Part shown: positions 7,754 through 16,980 of the stretch, one piece after another
Numbering within the stretch: the first letter of the stretch is position 1
Layout: each line of letters starts with the position of its first letter
Origin: Arthrobacter sp. ISL-28
GTDB lineage: Bacteria; Actinomycetota; Actinomycetes; Actinomycetales; Micrococcaceae
Assembly (NCBI RefSeq): GCF_018613875.1
Contig: NZ_JAGGPJ010000015.1
Span: 1-64,000, forward strand
Direction: 5' to 3'
DNA: 64,000 bases
Made by a program: the position numbers and the translations under genes
Notes under the pieces: model-generated
What the model was told of the DNA's origin: nothing
Databases searched by the model: none
Seen by the model: only the letters and a program-made list of their open reading frames with translations

Positions 7754-8983
7754 ATGACACAGGCGGGACGCCAGAGTTCACCACGTAACAGTTCAGGACG
7801 TAAAGGTCCGGAACGCGATCAACCGCGCGGCGCAGGGCAGGGCGGCCGTGCAGGCCAGCGCGGCGCTGGCTACGGTTCAGGGCAGCGCGACTTTTCCAAG
7901 GGCGGCGACCGGCCCTACGGTGATCGTCCGCATAAGGCGCCGAAGCCGCGCGAGGAGCGCTTCGTCGATCCGGACGAAGTGCCCGCCGGCCAGACGGCCA
8001 GGCCCGCCGCAGGGGATTGGAAATCAGGAGCCAAGCCGTCGGCCCGCAAGCCCGGAGCCCGCAAGCCCGGTGCAGGAAAAGCCGCCGGCACGCCCGGAGC
8101 GCTGAAGCCCAAGCCCCGGGCAGGCGCGCCCAAGACCGCCGGTTCGCGAGCCTTCGGCAGCGAACGCTTCGGGCAGAACCTCGGTCCGGTCCGCAGGCCC
8201 TCCCGTAAGCGCGGCCCCCGCGGCGACGTTCCGCAGTCGGAAGTCCACGACGCCGACGGCGTCCGCCTGCAGAAGGTCATGGCCTCCGCAGGCGTCGCGT
8301 CGCGCCGCGTCTGTGAGGAGATGATTGCCGAAGGCCGGGTGGAGGTCGACGGCAAGGTCGTCACCGAGCTTGGCGTCCGCGTCGACCCCAAGACCGCCGT
8401 GATCCACGTGGACGGTCTCCGCATCCAACTGGATGACACCCTCGTCTACATGGTGTTCAACAAGCCCAAGGGCGTTGTGTCCACCATGGAGGACCCGGAC
8501 GGCCGCCCGTGCATCAGCGACTTTGTCCGCAAATCCCACCAGGGCGAGCGCCTCTTCCACGTCGGACGGCTCGATGTCGCCACCGAGGGCCTGCTGCTGC
8601 TGACGAACGACGGCGAACTGGCCAACCGCCTGACCCACCCTTCCTATGAGGTGCCCAAGACGTACCTGGTCCAGGTACGAGGTCCTTTCCCACAGGGCGT
8701 CGGCGCACAGCTGAAGGCCGGCGTCGAGCTGGAAGACGGCATCGCGTCCGTGGACTCCTTCCGCCTCGTTGACTCCACTCCGGGACATGTGCTGATCGAA
8801 GTGGTGCTCCACTCGGGGAAGAACCGGATTGTGCGCCGGCTTTTCGACGCCGTCGGGTTCCCCGTGCAGCGCCTCGTGCGTGTCAAGGTCGGCCCCATCG
8901 GGCTGGGCGACCAGCGTCAGGGGAGCATCCGCAACCTTGGCAAGCAGGAAGTCGGCCACCTGCTGGCATCCGTAGGACTGTAG
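7754..8983 (+). CDS. rluB: 23S rRNA pseudouridine synthase, RluB family
   Basis: The ATG at 7754 follows GAAGGACGG. Residues 1-165 or so form a basic, Gly/Pro/Ala/Lys-rich, low-complexity extension (repeats around KPGARKPGAGK) that probably binds RNA nonspecifically. An S4 RNA-binding domain starts near residue 171 (VRLQKVMASAGVASRR). The catalytic RsuA/RluB domain carries HVGRLDVATEGLLLLTNDGEL with the nucleophile D274. The enzyme should isomerise a uridine in helix 89 of 23S rRNA. Its place after scpAB and before cmk/der matches the conserved actinobacterial gene string. The ~410-residue length is explained by the extension. Confidence 0.92.
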   Translation: MTQAGRQSSPRNSSGRKGPERDQPRGAGQGGRAGQRGAGYGSGQRDFSKGGDRPYGDRPHKAPKPREERFVDPDEVPAGQTARPAAGDWKSGAKPSARKPGARKPGAGKAAGTPGALKPKPRAGAPKTAGSRAFGSERFGQNLGPVRRPSRKRGPRGDVPQSEVHDADGVRLQKVMASAGVASRRVCEEMIAEGRVEVDGKVVTELGVRVDPKTAVIHVDGLRIQLDDTLVYMVFNKPKGVVSTMEDPDGRPCISDFVRKSHQGERLFHVGRLDVATEGLLLLTNDGELANRLTHPSYEVPKTYLVQVRGPFPQGVGAQLKAGVELEDGIASVDSFRLVDSTPGHVLIEVVLHSGKNRIVRRLFDAVGFPVQRLVRVKVGPIGLGDQRQGSIRNLGKQEVGHLLASVGL

Positions 8984-8986
8984 GGC

Positions 8987-10096
8987 ATGTCGGCATTCCG
9001 TACTCACGGCCGCGGGCACCTGAACGGCCCGGTCGTTGTTGTCGGCACGGGCCTGCTCGGTACAAGCATCGGCCTGGGCCTTCGCGGCCGCGGCGTGGCC
9101 GTCTACCTGTCTGATCCGTCTCCCACCAACCAGGCCGTTGCCGTGGATATCGGCGCCGGGCTTCCCCTCGCCGCGCTGGGCGCGGAGCAGCCTGAACTGG
9201 TGGTCGTGGCATCTCCTCCGGACGTGACGGCGGACGTCGTGGAACGTGCGCTATCCGACTACCCGGAGAGCACAGTGGTGGACATCGCGAGCGTCAAAGC
9301 GGGCATCCAGGACGAGCTCCGCCGCCGCGGAGCGGACCTGGGACGCTATGTGGGCACGCATCCGATGGCCGGCCGCGAAAAGTCGGGGCCGGTTGCTGCA
9401 CGCGGCGAGCTTTTCACGTCCATGCCCTGGGTCGTTTGCCCCTCCGCGGAAACGTCGGCAGCGGCGCTGCAGGCAGCCCGGGCCCTGGCCGTTGACCTCG
9501 GCGCCCTGGTGTCGCAGTTCACGGCGGAGGAACACGACGAAGCGGTGGCATTGGTATCCCACTTGCCACAGGTAATGTCCTCGCTGCTGGCCAGCAGGCT
9601 GCAGGGCACCCCGCTGCATGCGCTGTCCCTTGCGGGCAACGGACTGCGCGATACGACCCGGATTGCTGCCAGCGACCCCACCCTCTGGGTACAGATTCTG
9701 GGGGCAAATGCGGAGAAGGTCGTGGAGATCCTGCACGGTGTCAGGGAAGACCTGAACCGGCTGATCGGCACACTCGAAGACCCGGCCGCACCCGGTGCCC
9801 GCCTGGACCTTGCCCAGCTGATGAGCGAGGGCAACGCCGGCCAGTCACGCATTCCGGGAAAGCACGGAGGGCCGCCGCAGGCGTATTCCTGGCTCACTGT
9901 GCTGGTGGATGACAAGCCTGGGCAGATCGCCCGCCTGCTGACGGAGATCGGCGAGATCGGCGTCAACGTGGAAGACCTGCGGCTGGACCACTCGTCCGGG
10001 CAGAACGTCGGCATGGTGGAACTGTCCGTCCTGCCGAACAGACATGATCTCCTCATCGAAGCCCTTAACGACCGTGGATGGCGGGTACTGCAGTGA
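8987..10096 (+). CDS. tyrA: Prephenate dehydrogenase
   Basis: The enzyme converts prephenate to 4-hydroxyphenylpyruvate with NAD, in tyrosine synthesis. The 369-residue protein begins with a Rossmann nucleotide-binding motif (VVVVGTGLLGTSIGLGLR, residues 16-33). It contains the TyrA signatures GTHPMAGREKSGP and EEHDEAVALVSHLPQVMSS, and ends with an ACT domain (about 297-369: WLTVLVDDKPGQIARLLTEI) that probably gives feedback control by an aromatic amino acid. It starts 3 bp after rluB and its TGA overlaps the cmk ATG. Confidence 0.94.
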   Translation: MSAFRTHGRGHLNGPVVVVGTGLLGTSIGLGLRGRGVAVYLSDPSPTNQAVAVDIGAGLPLAALGAEQPELVVVASPPDVTADVVERALSDYPESTVVDIASVKAGIQDELRRRGADLGRYVGTHPMAGREKSGPVAARGELFTSMPWVVCPSAETSAAALQAARALAVDLGALVSQFTAEEHDEAVALVSHLPQVMSSLLASRLQGTPLHALSLAGNGLRDTTRIAASDPTLWVQILGANAEKVVEILHGVREDLNRLIGTLEDPAAPGARLDLAQLMSEGNAGQSRIPGKHGGPPQAYSWLTVLVDDKPGQIARLLTEIGEIGVNVEDLRLDHSSGQNVGMVELSVLPNRHDLLIEALNDRGWRVLQ

Positions 10097-10809
10097 TGAC
10101 ACAGGAAGCTACGGACACGCTGCCTGCGCTCCGACTGGGCAAGCCACTCGTGGTGGCCATCGACGGGCCTTCGGGTTCAGGCAAGTCCAGCGTCAGCAAG
10201 GAAGTGGCCCGTCGCCTGAACCTCGCGTACCTGGACACCGGGGCCATGTACCGTGCCCTGACCTGGTTCTGCCTTGACCGGGGCACCGACCTCACTGACG
10301 CCTCTGCCGTTGAGCTGGCAGCCGAAGATCTGCCGCTCGAGATCAGCACCACGCCGCATGAGGAGTACGTGCGGGTGGACGGCACTGACGTCACCGAAGC
10401 CATCCGGGAGCCGGAGATCTCCTCGGCGGTCAGCGCGGTGGCCACGACGCTCGGGGCGCGGACGGAACTCATCCGCCGCCAGCGCGCTCTGATCGAAAAG
10501 CACCACCGCCGCATGGTGGTGGAGGGCAGGGACATCACCACCGTCGTCGTGCCTGGCGCCGAAGTACGGATGCTGCTGACGGCGAGCGAAGAAGCCCGGC
10601 TCCGCCGGCGGGGAATCCAGCTGGGCGGCACGCAAAGTGCCGAGCAGCTCGCCGCCCAGGTGACCCAAAGGGACGCCAAGGATTCGACCGTCGTTAACTT
10701 CACCCAGGCCGCCGACGGCGTGGTGACCCTCGATTCCTCCGATCTGGACTTTGAGGAGACGGTGGCGGCGGCACTGCGGATCGTCACCAAGGTCATCAAC
10801 CATGAGTGA
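10096..10809 (+). CDS. cmk: Cytidylate kinase
   Basis: Cmk phosphorylates CMP and dCMP, supplying pyrimidine nucleotides. I chose the ATG at 10096, which overlaps the tyrA stop (TGATG); an in-frame ATG at 10078 is less likely. The 237-residue protein has the Walker A motif DGPSGSGKSS (about 23-32), YLDTGAMYRALTWF, VVEGRDITTVVVPGA and the lid-region RDAKDST. All are diagnostic of bacterial Cmk. It overlaps plsC by 8 bp. Confidence 0.94.
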   Translation: MTQEATDTLPALRLGKPLVVAIDGPSGSGKSSVSKEVARRLNLAYLDTGAMYRALTWFCLDRGTDLTDASAVELAAEDLPLEISTTPHEEYVRVDGTDVTEAIREPEISSAVSAVATTLGARTELIRRQRALIEKHHRRMVVEGRDITTVVVPGAEVRMLLTASEEARLRRRGIQLGGTQSAEQLAAQVTQRDAKDSTVVNFTQAADGVVTLDSSDLDFEETVAAALRIVTKVINHE

Positions 10810-11536
10810 CGCCACTGGCCTTCCGGGCAGCGGTGTCCCGGCGCGCTGGACCATGGGCTGGAGCCGCCCGGTGGGCTGGCTGCTGGACCACCTGGTCTAC
10901 CGGACCTCCGTCACCGGCCGCTCCAACGTCCCGACCCAGGGCCCGGTGATTTTCGCCGGCAACCACATCAGCTTCCTGGATGGCCCGGTGATGTTCGGAG
11001 CCTCACCCCGTCCAATGCACATCCTGGTTAAACAGGAGATGTTCAGGGGATTCCTCGGACGGGTCCTGCGGGCGTCCGGCCAGCTTCCCGTGGACCGTTC
11101 CGGCGACCGGGTCGCACTGCAGCTCAGCAAGGCAGTGCTCGACGCCGGTCGCTGTGTCGGGATCCTGCCGGAAGGCACGCGGGGGAGCGGAAAGGCTGCC
11201 GGCATCAGCAACGGCGTCGCCTGGCTCGCGCTGAACTCGAAAGCAACGGTGGTCCCCGTGGCCATCCTGGGGACGCGCCAAGGCGGCGAGCACCTGGACA
11301 GCATTCCCCGCCCAGGCCGAAGGCTCCACGTCAGCTTCGGCGAGGCGATCAGCATCAGCCGGAATCCCGGCGAGACCGGGCGTGCTTCAATGGACAGGGC
11401 GGGAATGGAAATCCGCGCCGCGCTGGCGAAGCATGTCCAGGACACCATTCAAACAAGCGGGCAGGCCTTGCCCGACGCGGATTTCCCGCAAGAACGTTCC
11501 ACCGCAGTAGCCGGGTCGCCGGCAGATCACCACTAA
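10802..11536 (+). CDS. plsC: 1-acyl-sn-glycerol-3-phosphate acyltransferase (PlsC family)
   Basis: The 244-residue membrane-associated enzyme carries the acyltransferase motif NHISFLD (H55 and D60 of HX4D) and LPEGTR, the phosphate-binding block. It transfers an acyl chain to lysophosphatidate, giving phosphatidate for phospholipid synthesis. The ATG at 10802 lies inside the cmk end (8-bp overlap). A PlsC-type gene between cmk and der recurs in actinobacteria. A second, more divergent PlsC is encoded at 27792. Confidence 0.9.
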   Translation: MSDATGLPGSGVPARWTMGWSRPVGWLLDHLVYRTSVTGRSNVPTQGPVIFAGNHISFLDGPVMFGASPRPMHILVKQEMFRGFLGRVLRASGQLPVDRSGDRVALQLSKAVLDAGRCVGILPEGTRGSGKAAGISNGVAWLALNSKATVVPVAILGTRQGGEHLDSIPRPGRRLHVSFGEAISISRNPGETGRASMDRAGMEIRAALAKHVQDTIQTSGQALPDADFPQERSTAVAGSPADHH

Positions 11537-11546
11537 GGAAAGTGCA

Positions 11547-13097
11547 ATGAGCGATACGACTCAAACTTCCGGCCGCTCCGGCGCCGGCGAAGACGAATAC
11601 ACGCCCACCGGCACCGACCAGGTGGCTGAGCATCTTGCCGCCCTGGACGATGACGAGGCGGAGCTCCGCGCGGCCTCGCTCCGGGCCGGGCTGGACGACT
11701 ACGAACTCGACGAGGAAGACGCCGCCCTTCTCAGCGGCCACTACGATGACGAGGACCTGCAGGGTCCGGTCAAGCTGGACCCCGTCCTGGCCATCATCGG
11801 ACGCCCGAACGTGGGGAAGTCCACGCTCGTCAACCGCATCCTTGGCCGCCGCGAGGCAGTCGTGGAGGACACCCCCGGGGTGACGCGCGACCGCGTCATG
11901 TACTCCGCTCACTGGAACGGACGCAACTTCACGGTTGTGGACACTGGCGGGTGGGAACACGATGCCCGCGGCATCCACGCCCGCGTGGCCGAGCAGGCAG
12001 AAATGGCCGTGGAGCTCGCAGACGCGGTGCTGTTCGTGGTCGACTCCGCCGTTGGTGCCACCGCCACGGACGAAGGCGTCATGAAGATGCTGCGCAAGAG
12101 CAAGAAGCCGGTCATCATGGTGGCCAACAAGGTGGATGACTTCGCACAGGAGGCCGACTCCGCCACCCTGTGGGGCCTCGGATTCGGCGAGCCGTACCCC
12201 GTTTCGGCCCTCCACGGCCGGGGCGTTGCCGATCTCCTGGACCACGTCATGGACACGCTGCCGGAATACTCCACGATCGAGGGACTCGAACGCTCCGGCG
12301 GCCCGCGCCGCGTCGCACTGATCGGTCGGCCCAATGTGGGCAAGTCATCCCTTCTGAACAAGCTCGCCGGTTCCGAGCGCGTGGTGGTGGACAACACCGC
12401 CGGCACCACCCGTGACCCGGTGGATGAATTCATCGAACTCGGCGGCCGGACCTGGCGTTTCGTCGACACCGCCGGCATCCGCCGGCGGCAGCACATGGCA
12501 CAGGGCGCCGACTTCTATGCCTCCCTGCGCACGCAAAGCGCTCTCGAAAAGGCGGAGGTCGCCGTCGTTCTTCTTGCCGTTGACGAGGTGCTGAGCGAGC
12601 AGGATGTCCGCATCCTCCAGCTGGCCATCGAGTCCGGCCGTGCGCTGGTGCTCGCGTTCAACAAGTGGGACCTGCTGGACGATGAACGCCGCCGCTACCT
12701 GGAACGGGAAATCGAGCAGGATCTGGCCCACGTCGAGTGGGCTCCCCGTGTCAACATCTCGGCCAAGACCGGCTGGCACAAGGACCGCCTCGTGCCCGCA
12801 CTGGATCTGGCCCTCGAAAACTGGGACAAGCGCATTCCGACCGGACGGCTCAATGCCTTCCTTGGCGAACTCGTGGCCGCCCACCCGCACCCGGTCCGCG
12901 GCGGCAAGCAGCCGCGCATCCTGTTCGGCACCCAGGCATCCAGCCGTCCGCCGAAGTTCGTCCTCTTCACCACGGGATTCCTGGATCCGGGCTACCGCAG
13001 GTTCATCACCCGCCGACTTCGCGAAACGTTCGGCTTCGAAGGTACGCCTATCGAGGTCAACATGCGTGTCCGCGAAAAGCGGGGCAAGAAGCGTTAA
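11547..13097 (+). CDS. der: Ribosome biogenesis GTPase Der (EngA)
   Basis: Der has two consecutive GTPase domains and a C-terminal KH-like domain, and is needed to assemble the 50S subunit. Both P-loops are intact: [13 protein letters not shown] (about residue 90) and [13 protein letters not shown] (about 259). Each domain has its DTPG/DTAG and NKVD/NKWD motifs. The 516-residue length exceeds the usual ~440-490 because of an acidic N-terminal extension of about 75 residues ([24 protein letters not shown]), as seen in other actinobacterial Der proteins. It ends the scpAB-rluB-tyrA-cmk-plsC-der operon. Confidence 0.95.
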   Translation: MSDTTQTSGRSGAGEDEYTPTGTDQVAEHLAALDDDEAELRAASLRAGLDDYELDEEDAALLSGHYDDEDLQGPVKLDPVLAIIGRPNVGKSTLVNRILGRREAVVEDTPGVTRDRVMYSAHWNGRNFTVVDTGGWEHDARGIHARVAEQAEMAVELADAVLFVVDSAVGATATDEGVMKMLRKSKKPVIMVANKVDDFAQEADSATLWGLGFGEPYPVSALHGRGVADLLDHVMDTLPEYSTIEGLERSGGPRRVALIGRPNVGKSSLLNKLAGSERVVVDNTAGTTRDPVDEFIELGGRTWRFVDTAGIRRRQHMAQGADFYASLRTQSALEKAEVAVVLLAVDEVLSEQDVRILQLAIESGRALVLAFNKWDLLDDERRRYLEREIEQDLAHVEWAPRVNISAKTGWHKDRLVPALDLALENWDKRIPTGRLNAFLGELVAAHPHPVRGGKQPRILFGTQASSRPPKFVLFTTGFLDPGYRRFITRRLRETFGFEGTPIEVNMRVREKRGKKR

Positions 13098-13110
13098 TTA
13101 GGACACACCA

Positions 13111-13140
13111 TGCCCGTGGCGGCAGAAAATGTCACGGGCA
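13111..13140 (+). terminator. Hairpin after der (weak terminator candidate)
   Basis: TGCCCGTG (13111-13118) pairs with CACGGGCA (13133-13140) 14 bp after the der stop. No T-run follows, so termination here would be weak or factor-dependent. A TAAGCT hexamer at 13156-13161 could be the -10 of the tRNA promoter. Confidence 0.4.
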
Positions 13141-13236
13141 CCCTCCGGAATCGTGTAAGCTTTTGGAGGTGGTTCGGCCGGACTGCTTAGGTGAAATTCT
13201 TCTGGACCTCACTGAAGCGGAGAACGGCGGAACTGA

Positions 13237-13313
<77 letters not shown>

Positions 13314-13320
13314 AAAGAAA

Positions 13321-13357
13321 AACCCCGCCAATCCTTTATGGATTGGCGGGGTTTTTT
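13321..13357 (+). terminator. Rho-independent terminator of tRNA-Pro
   Basis: AACCCCGCCAATCC pairs with GGATTGGCGGGGTT around a TTTAT loop, followed by TTTTTT. Confidence 0.95.
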
Positions 13358-13409
13358 GCTTCCCGGGGGAGCCTTTTCCGTGGAGCGAGGGCCAGCAGTT
13401 CCGGGCACG

Positions 13410-14282
13410 TTATTTGAGGAAGCGGGACGTCCGGCGGTCGGCCAGGACCTTGCCCTTGGTCTGGCAGGTGGGGCAGTACTGGAGTGCTGTGTCCGCGAAG
13501 GACACTTCGCGGACGGTATCCCCACAGACCGGACACGGCTCCCCGGCCCGGCCGTGAACGCTCATGCCGCCCCGCTTCGTATCCTTGAGATCTCCCGGCG
13601 CCTTTCCCCTGGCCTCCCGCACTGCTGTTCCCAGCACATTGTGGATGGCCTCGTACAGGGTCCGGATGCTGTCCTTGTCCAAGGTGTTGGCCATGGCGAA
13701 AGGGGAGATTTTTGCCGCATGGAGGATCTCGTCGCTGTATGCGTTGCCGATCCCGGCCATCACGCTCTGGCTTCGCAGCACGCCTTTAATCTGGTGCGGA
13801 TTGGCGGCCAGGATCTCCGCGAACTCTCCGAGGCTGAACCCGGACTCCAGCGGATCCGGCCCCAGGGCAGCAATTCCCGGCACATCCTGAGGATCCGCAA
13901 CCACGTAGACGGCAAGGCTCTTCTTGCTGCCCGCTTCAGTAAGGTCGACGCCGATGCGAAGTCCGTCCCTGCCGGTGAAGCCCAGCCGCGCGGCGATGGG
14001 GCCCTTGCCCGGGCGCAGCGGAGCCTCCGACGGGGACTCGGTGTACCGCAGCCAGCCGGCGCGGGCGAGGTGGAAGACGAAGTGCAGGCCGTCGGCATCA
14101 ATGCTGACGAATTTGCCGAAGCGCCGCACCCCGTGCACGGTGCGGCCTTCGAGGGCGGTGTAGGGCGGATCAGCCGTCTTGAGCACGGCCACGGAAAGGA
14201 CCTGGAGCTTCGTCAGCACGGTGCCCTCAAGGTGCTCGCCGAGAAAGGTGCTCAGACCGGCCACTTCGGGTAGTTCTGGCAT
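13410..14282 (-). CDS. Fpg/Nei-family DNA glycosylase
   Basis: The 290-residue protein starts MPELPEV at 14282, so the mature N-terminal proline nucleophile and catalytic glutamate are intact; an ATG at 14300 would hide the proline and is rejected. The family excises oxidised bases such as 8-oxoguanine or formamidopyrimidine and cleaves the abasic site. A helix-two-turn-helix region (VLRSQSVMAGIGNAYSDEIL) and a C-terminal zinc finger (CPVCGD then YCPTCQT) are visible. In sequence it resembles the actinobacterial Nei/Fpg-like group more than canonical MutM, so I leave the symbol blank. It is transcribed toward the tRNA terminator. Confidence 0.9.
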   Translation of the reverse strand: MPELPEVAGLSTFLGEHLEGTVLTKLQVLSVAVLKTADPPYTALEGRTVHGVRRFGKFVSIDADGLHFVFHLARAGWLRYTESPSEAPLRPGKGPIAARLGFTGRDGLRIGVDLTEAGSKKSLAVYVVADPQDVPGIAALGPDPLESGFSLGEFAEILAANPHQIKGVLRSQSVMAGIGNAYSDEILHAAKISPFAMANTLDKDSIRTLYEAIHNVLGTAVREARGKAPGDLKDTKRGGMSVHGRAGEPCPVCGDTVREVSFADTALQYCPTCQTKGKVLADRRTSRFLK

Positions 14283-14488
14283 GCCCCCACTGTGGCACAA
14301 CAGCGCACGCGTGTCAGGAGTTTAGATTCCAGCGGTCGTTCCGGACCCCCGCGGAGGCGATATCTGTTCCGGCACGCCTCAAGCCCGGGCGCCCGTCTGC
14401 CGATGGATGGTTATGCCTATACTTTCAGCGGTGGCTTGTTCCTTACGCCTCCGTTGACATTGGTGATTGACCCGATGAAAGGCCCCTG
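14283..14488. promoter_or_regulatory. Divergent region between the glycosylase and gcvH
   Basis: This 206-bp gap separates divergent genes. TATACT at 14418-14423 is a possible -10 for gcvH. TTGACA at 14454-14459 is too close to the gcvH start to be its -35 with a recognisable -10. No glycine-riboswitch core is seen. Confidence 0.35.
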
Positions 14489-14875
14489 ATGAGCAACATT
14501 CCCTCTGATCTTTCCTACACCGCCGAACATGAGTGGGTTTCCGCGCCAAACGCCGACGGTGTGGTCCGGGTCGGGATCACCGACTTCGCCCAGGATGCCC
14601 TCGGGGACGTCGTCTACGCACAGATGCCGGAAGTCGGAACTACCGTCAAAGCCAACGACGTCGTGGGCGAAGTCGAGTCCACCAAGAGCGTCAGCGATAT
14701 ATACGCCCCGGTGTCCGGCGAAATAGTGGCCCGGAATGAAGCCCTTGACACTGATTCGGCCCTCATCAACTCCGATCCCTACGGTGACGGCTGGCTCATC
14801 GAGGTCAAGCTTGCAGAACCTGACGCAGTGGACTCCCTGCTCAGTGCATCGGAGTACGAACAACAGGTAGGCTAA
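14489..14875 (+). CDS. gcvH: Glycine cleavage system H protein
   Basis: GcvH carries the aminomethyl group of glycine on a lipoyl-lysine between the P, T and L proteins. The 128-residue sequence has the family fold and the lipoylation motif GEVESTKSVSDIYAP with lysine 66. No gcvP or gcvT is nearby; instead gcvH leads the conserved string gcvH-garA-ftsR-nuclease-merR found in many actinobacteria (compare Rv1826-Rv1830). Confidence 0.96.
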   Translation: MSNIPSDLSYTAEHEWVSAPNADGVVRVGITDFAQDALGDVVYAQMPEVGTTVKANDVVGEVESTKSVSDIYAPVSGEIVARNEALDTDSALINSDPYGDGWLIEVKLAEPDAVDSLLSASEYEQQVG

Positions 14876-15010
14876 AGCTAACCGTTCTCGCAGACCGGGC
14901 CATTGGCATACAGTGGCCCGGCCGGCGGGCGGCAAACCGGATCTGCCAGGCATTTCCGGACGGTATGCGTTGATTGCAGGGGGACATCTGCAACGAAGGA
15001 GGAGGAATCC

Positions 15011-15487
15011 ATGGTTGGCGGCGGACAGAACCACACCAGCGGTGATTACGGCACGGGCGTGGGCAGGGCTTCGGAGACAACCTCGATCAACCTCACTCCA
15101 GTTCACGATGAGCCGACCATCGTGCCCAAGCTTTCACCGGAGGAGAGGGCTGCCGTAGAAGCGCTGCCCGCCGGTTCAGCACTGCTGGTCGCCCACAGCG
15201 GGCCCAACTCGGGTGCCCGTTTCCTGCTTGACTCCGACATCACCACCGCCGGGCGGCACCCCGATGCAGACATCTTCCTCGACGACGTCACTGTCTCACG
15301 CCGCCACGTCGAATTCCGCCGCACTGCCCGCAGCTTTGAAGTGGTGGACACCGGCAGCCTTAACGGCACGTACGTCAATCATGACCGTGTGGACAGCGTC
15401 GAACTGAAGTCCGGAAACGAAGTCCAGATCGGCAAATTCCGACTCACCTTCTACCTGAGCCCTGCCCGCGCAGCAGGACGCGTCTGA
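15011..15487 (+). CDS. garA: FHA-domain regulator, GarA/OdhI homologue
   Basis: The ATG at 15011 follows a strong GAAGGAGGAGGAATCC site. The 158-residue protein has a flexible N-terminus with the ETTS motif at residues 22-25. In mycobacterial GarA and corynebacterial OdhI this motif is the threonine pair phosphorylated by Ser/Thr kinases (PknB, PknG). A C-terminal FHA domain (about 65-150) includes TAGRHPDADI, VSRRHVEF and GSLNGTYVN, the phosphothreonine-binding residues. In those relatives the unphosphorylated form inhibits 2-oxoglutarate dehydrogenase and modulates glutamate metabolism; the same role is inferred here. A candidate kinase is encoded at 30347-32497. Confidence 0.9.
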   Translation: MVGGGQNHTSGDYGTGVGRASETTSINLTPVHDEPTIVPKLSPEERAAVEALPAGSALLVAHSGPNSGARFLLDSDITTAGRHPDADIFLDDVTVSRRHVEFRRTARSFEVVDTGSLNGTYVNHDRVDSVELKSGNEVQIGKFRLTFYLSPARAAGRV

Positions 15488-15503
15488 TTCGGAGCGGCTG
15501 CCT

Positions 15504-16226
15504 GTGGCAATGGCACAACCGGAGCGCCGTGGACCCCTGGTCCTGAACATCGGGGAGGTCCTCGCTCAGTTGAGCGACGATTTCCCGAGCATGACGGCGT
15601 CGAAAATCAGGTTCCTTGAGGAAAAGGGACTCATCAATCCTCGGCGCACACCGGCAGGCTACCGGCAATACTCCGACAGTGATGTCGAGCGCCTGCGCTT
15701 TGTCCTGTCCCTTCAGCGGGACCAATACCTTCCGCTGAAGGTCATTAAGGACTACCTCGATGCCATCGACCGCGGTGAGCGCCCGGAGAATCTTCCGCCC
15801 GGCGTAACAGTCTCGCCGCGGATCGTCTCAGATGAGCTCGCGGCTGAACTGCAGAACAAAGCCCGCAAGCTCAGCGAGGAACAGTTGCGGGCGGAGTCCG
15901 GGGCAAGCGTGCCGCTGCTGCAGTCCCTGCTGAGCTTCGGGCTTATCGGCCACACGAATGGCACGTTTGATGAACACGCCCTGCACGTGGCGCGTGCGTG
16001 CGTCCAGCTGGAAGGCCACGGACTGGAACCCCGGCACCTGCGCCCCTTCCAGGCGGCGGCGGAGCGTGAGTTCGGACTTGTGGAACGGGCGGTTGCCACT
16101 CTGACGTCGCGCAAGGACGCCGCCTCGCAGGCGCGGGCCGCAGAGGCGGCCCGTGAAATCAGCGACCTGTGCCTGACGCTGCACCGGGCTCTGGTCCAGG
16201 ACCGTATTTCACGGATGGAGATCTGA
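15504..16226 (+). CDS. ftsR: MerR-family regulator FtsR
   Basis: The 240-residue protein carries an N-terminal MerR winged helix (MTASKIRFLEEKGLINPRRT, then AGYRQYSDSDVERLRFVLSLQRD) and a longer C-terminal helical part than small MerR sensors. It is the orthologue, by position and sequence, of Rv1828 and corynebacterial FtsR; the latter has been reported to act on ftsZ expression. The start is GTG 15504 or ATG 15510. It is 16 bp after garA and its stop overlaps the nuclease ATG. A possible operator precedes ftsZ in this same window (53662-53680). Confidence 0.88.
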   Translation: MAMAQPERRGPLVLNIGEVLAQLSDDFPSMTASKIRFLEEKGLINPRRTPAGYRQYSDSDVERLRFVLSLQRDQYLPLKVIKDYLDAIDRGERPENLPPGVTVSPRIVSDELAAELQNKARKLSEEQLRAESGASVPLLQSLLSFGLIGHTNGTFDEHALHVARACVQLEGHGLEPRHLRPFQAAAEREFGLVERAVATLTSRKDAASQARAAEAAREISDLCLTLHRALVQDRISRMEI

Positions 16227-16729
16227 TGATCGAAGTCGAGATTGTGGGCGTCCGGATCGAGCTGCCCTCCAACCAGCCATTGGTGCTGCTCCGGGAGATG
16301 CACGGGGAGCGGCATGTGCCGATCTGGATCGGCACGCCGGAAGCCAGCGCGATCGCCTTGGCGCAGCAGGGCGTGGTGCCGCCGCGGCCCATGACGCACG
16401 ACCTTCTAGTGGACGTCGTGGAGACACTCGGACACTCCGTGGTCAGCGTCAACATCGTGGCGGTGGAGGACAACATTTTCTATGGGCAGCTCCAGTTTGA
16501 AAATGGCGCCACGGTCAGCTCGAGGGCGTCGGATGCCCTGGCCATAGCCCTGCGGGCGAAATGCCGGATCTGGTGCGCTGATTCCGTCATGGACGAGGCT
16601 GGTGTGCGCATCACCGAACACGATGAGGGGGAGGACACTGAGCCCGCTCCTCCCGTGGACGAAGAACGCGAATTGCGCAGGTTCCGTGAATTCCTGGACG
16701 ACGTAGAACCCGAAGATTTCGATGGCTAA
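16226..16729 (+). CDS. Bifunctional nuclease family protein (DUF151)
   Basis: The 167-residue protein begins IEVEIVGVRIELPSNQPLVL and contains IWIGTPEASAIALAQQG and SSRASDALAIALRAKC, the hallmarks of the DUF151/bifunctional nuclease family. Plant and archaeal members have RNase and DNase activity, but the bacterial role is unsettled. The C-terminal 35 residues are acidic and probably disordered. The ATG overlaps the ftsR TGA. It sits at the Rv1829 position of the conserved string. Confidence 0.88.
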   Translation: MIEVEIVGVRIELPSNQPLVLLREMHGERHVPIWIGTPEASAIALAQQGVVPPRPMTHDLLVDVVETLGHSVVSVNIVAVEDNIFYGQLQFENGATVSSRASDALAIALRAKCRIWCADSVMDEAGVRITEHDEGEDTEPAPPVDEERELRRFREFLDDVEPEDFDG

Positions 16730-16980
16730 GGTCACGTTAAGGTTAAAGTTGAGGATGAAAGTTCCGACACGCCCCCTCAATGACTCCAACATCTTTGACC
16801 TTGGACCGCGGCAGGCCTAACGTCGAAGGTACCAAGTTCCCATTGCATACGACAGCCGCGCAAGTCACACTGGAAAGTGCTACTCCGGCCAAATTACACG
16901 CGTGAATTTCATGCTGATCTTCATGATGTAGGGCTGTTGCGGCAACTTCCCCAGGGGAACTCATGACAAGGAGGATCCAC
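16730..16980 (+). promoter_or_regulatory. Upstream region of the second merR gene with AAGGTT elements
   Basis: The 251-bp gap contains GTTAAGGTT at 16736-16744, an exact copy of a 9-mer at 53678-53686 upstream of ftsZ. It also contains TCGAAGGTACCAAG at 16823-16836, which resembles both the ftsZ element (TCGAAGGT at 53672-53679) and the parA element (AAGGTACAAG). AAGGAGG at 16967-16973 is the ribosome site of the next gene. Confidence 0.45.

Noticed and set aside
14283..14488. Glycine riboswitch upstream of gcvH
   Set aside because: The characteristic paired aptamer core is absent and the gap is short and divergent.
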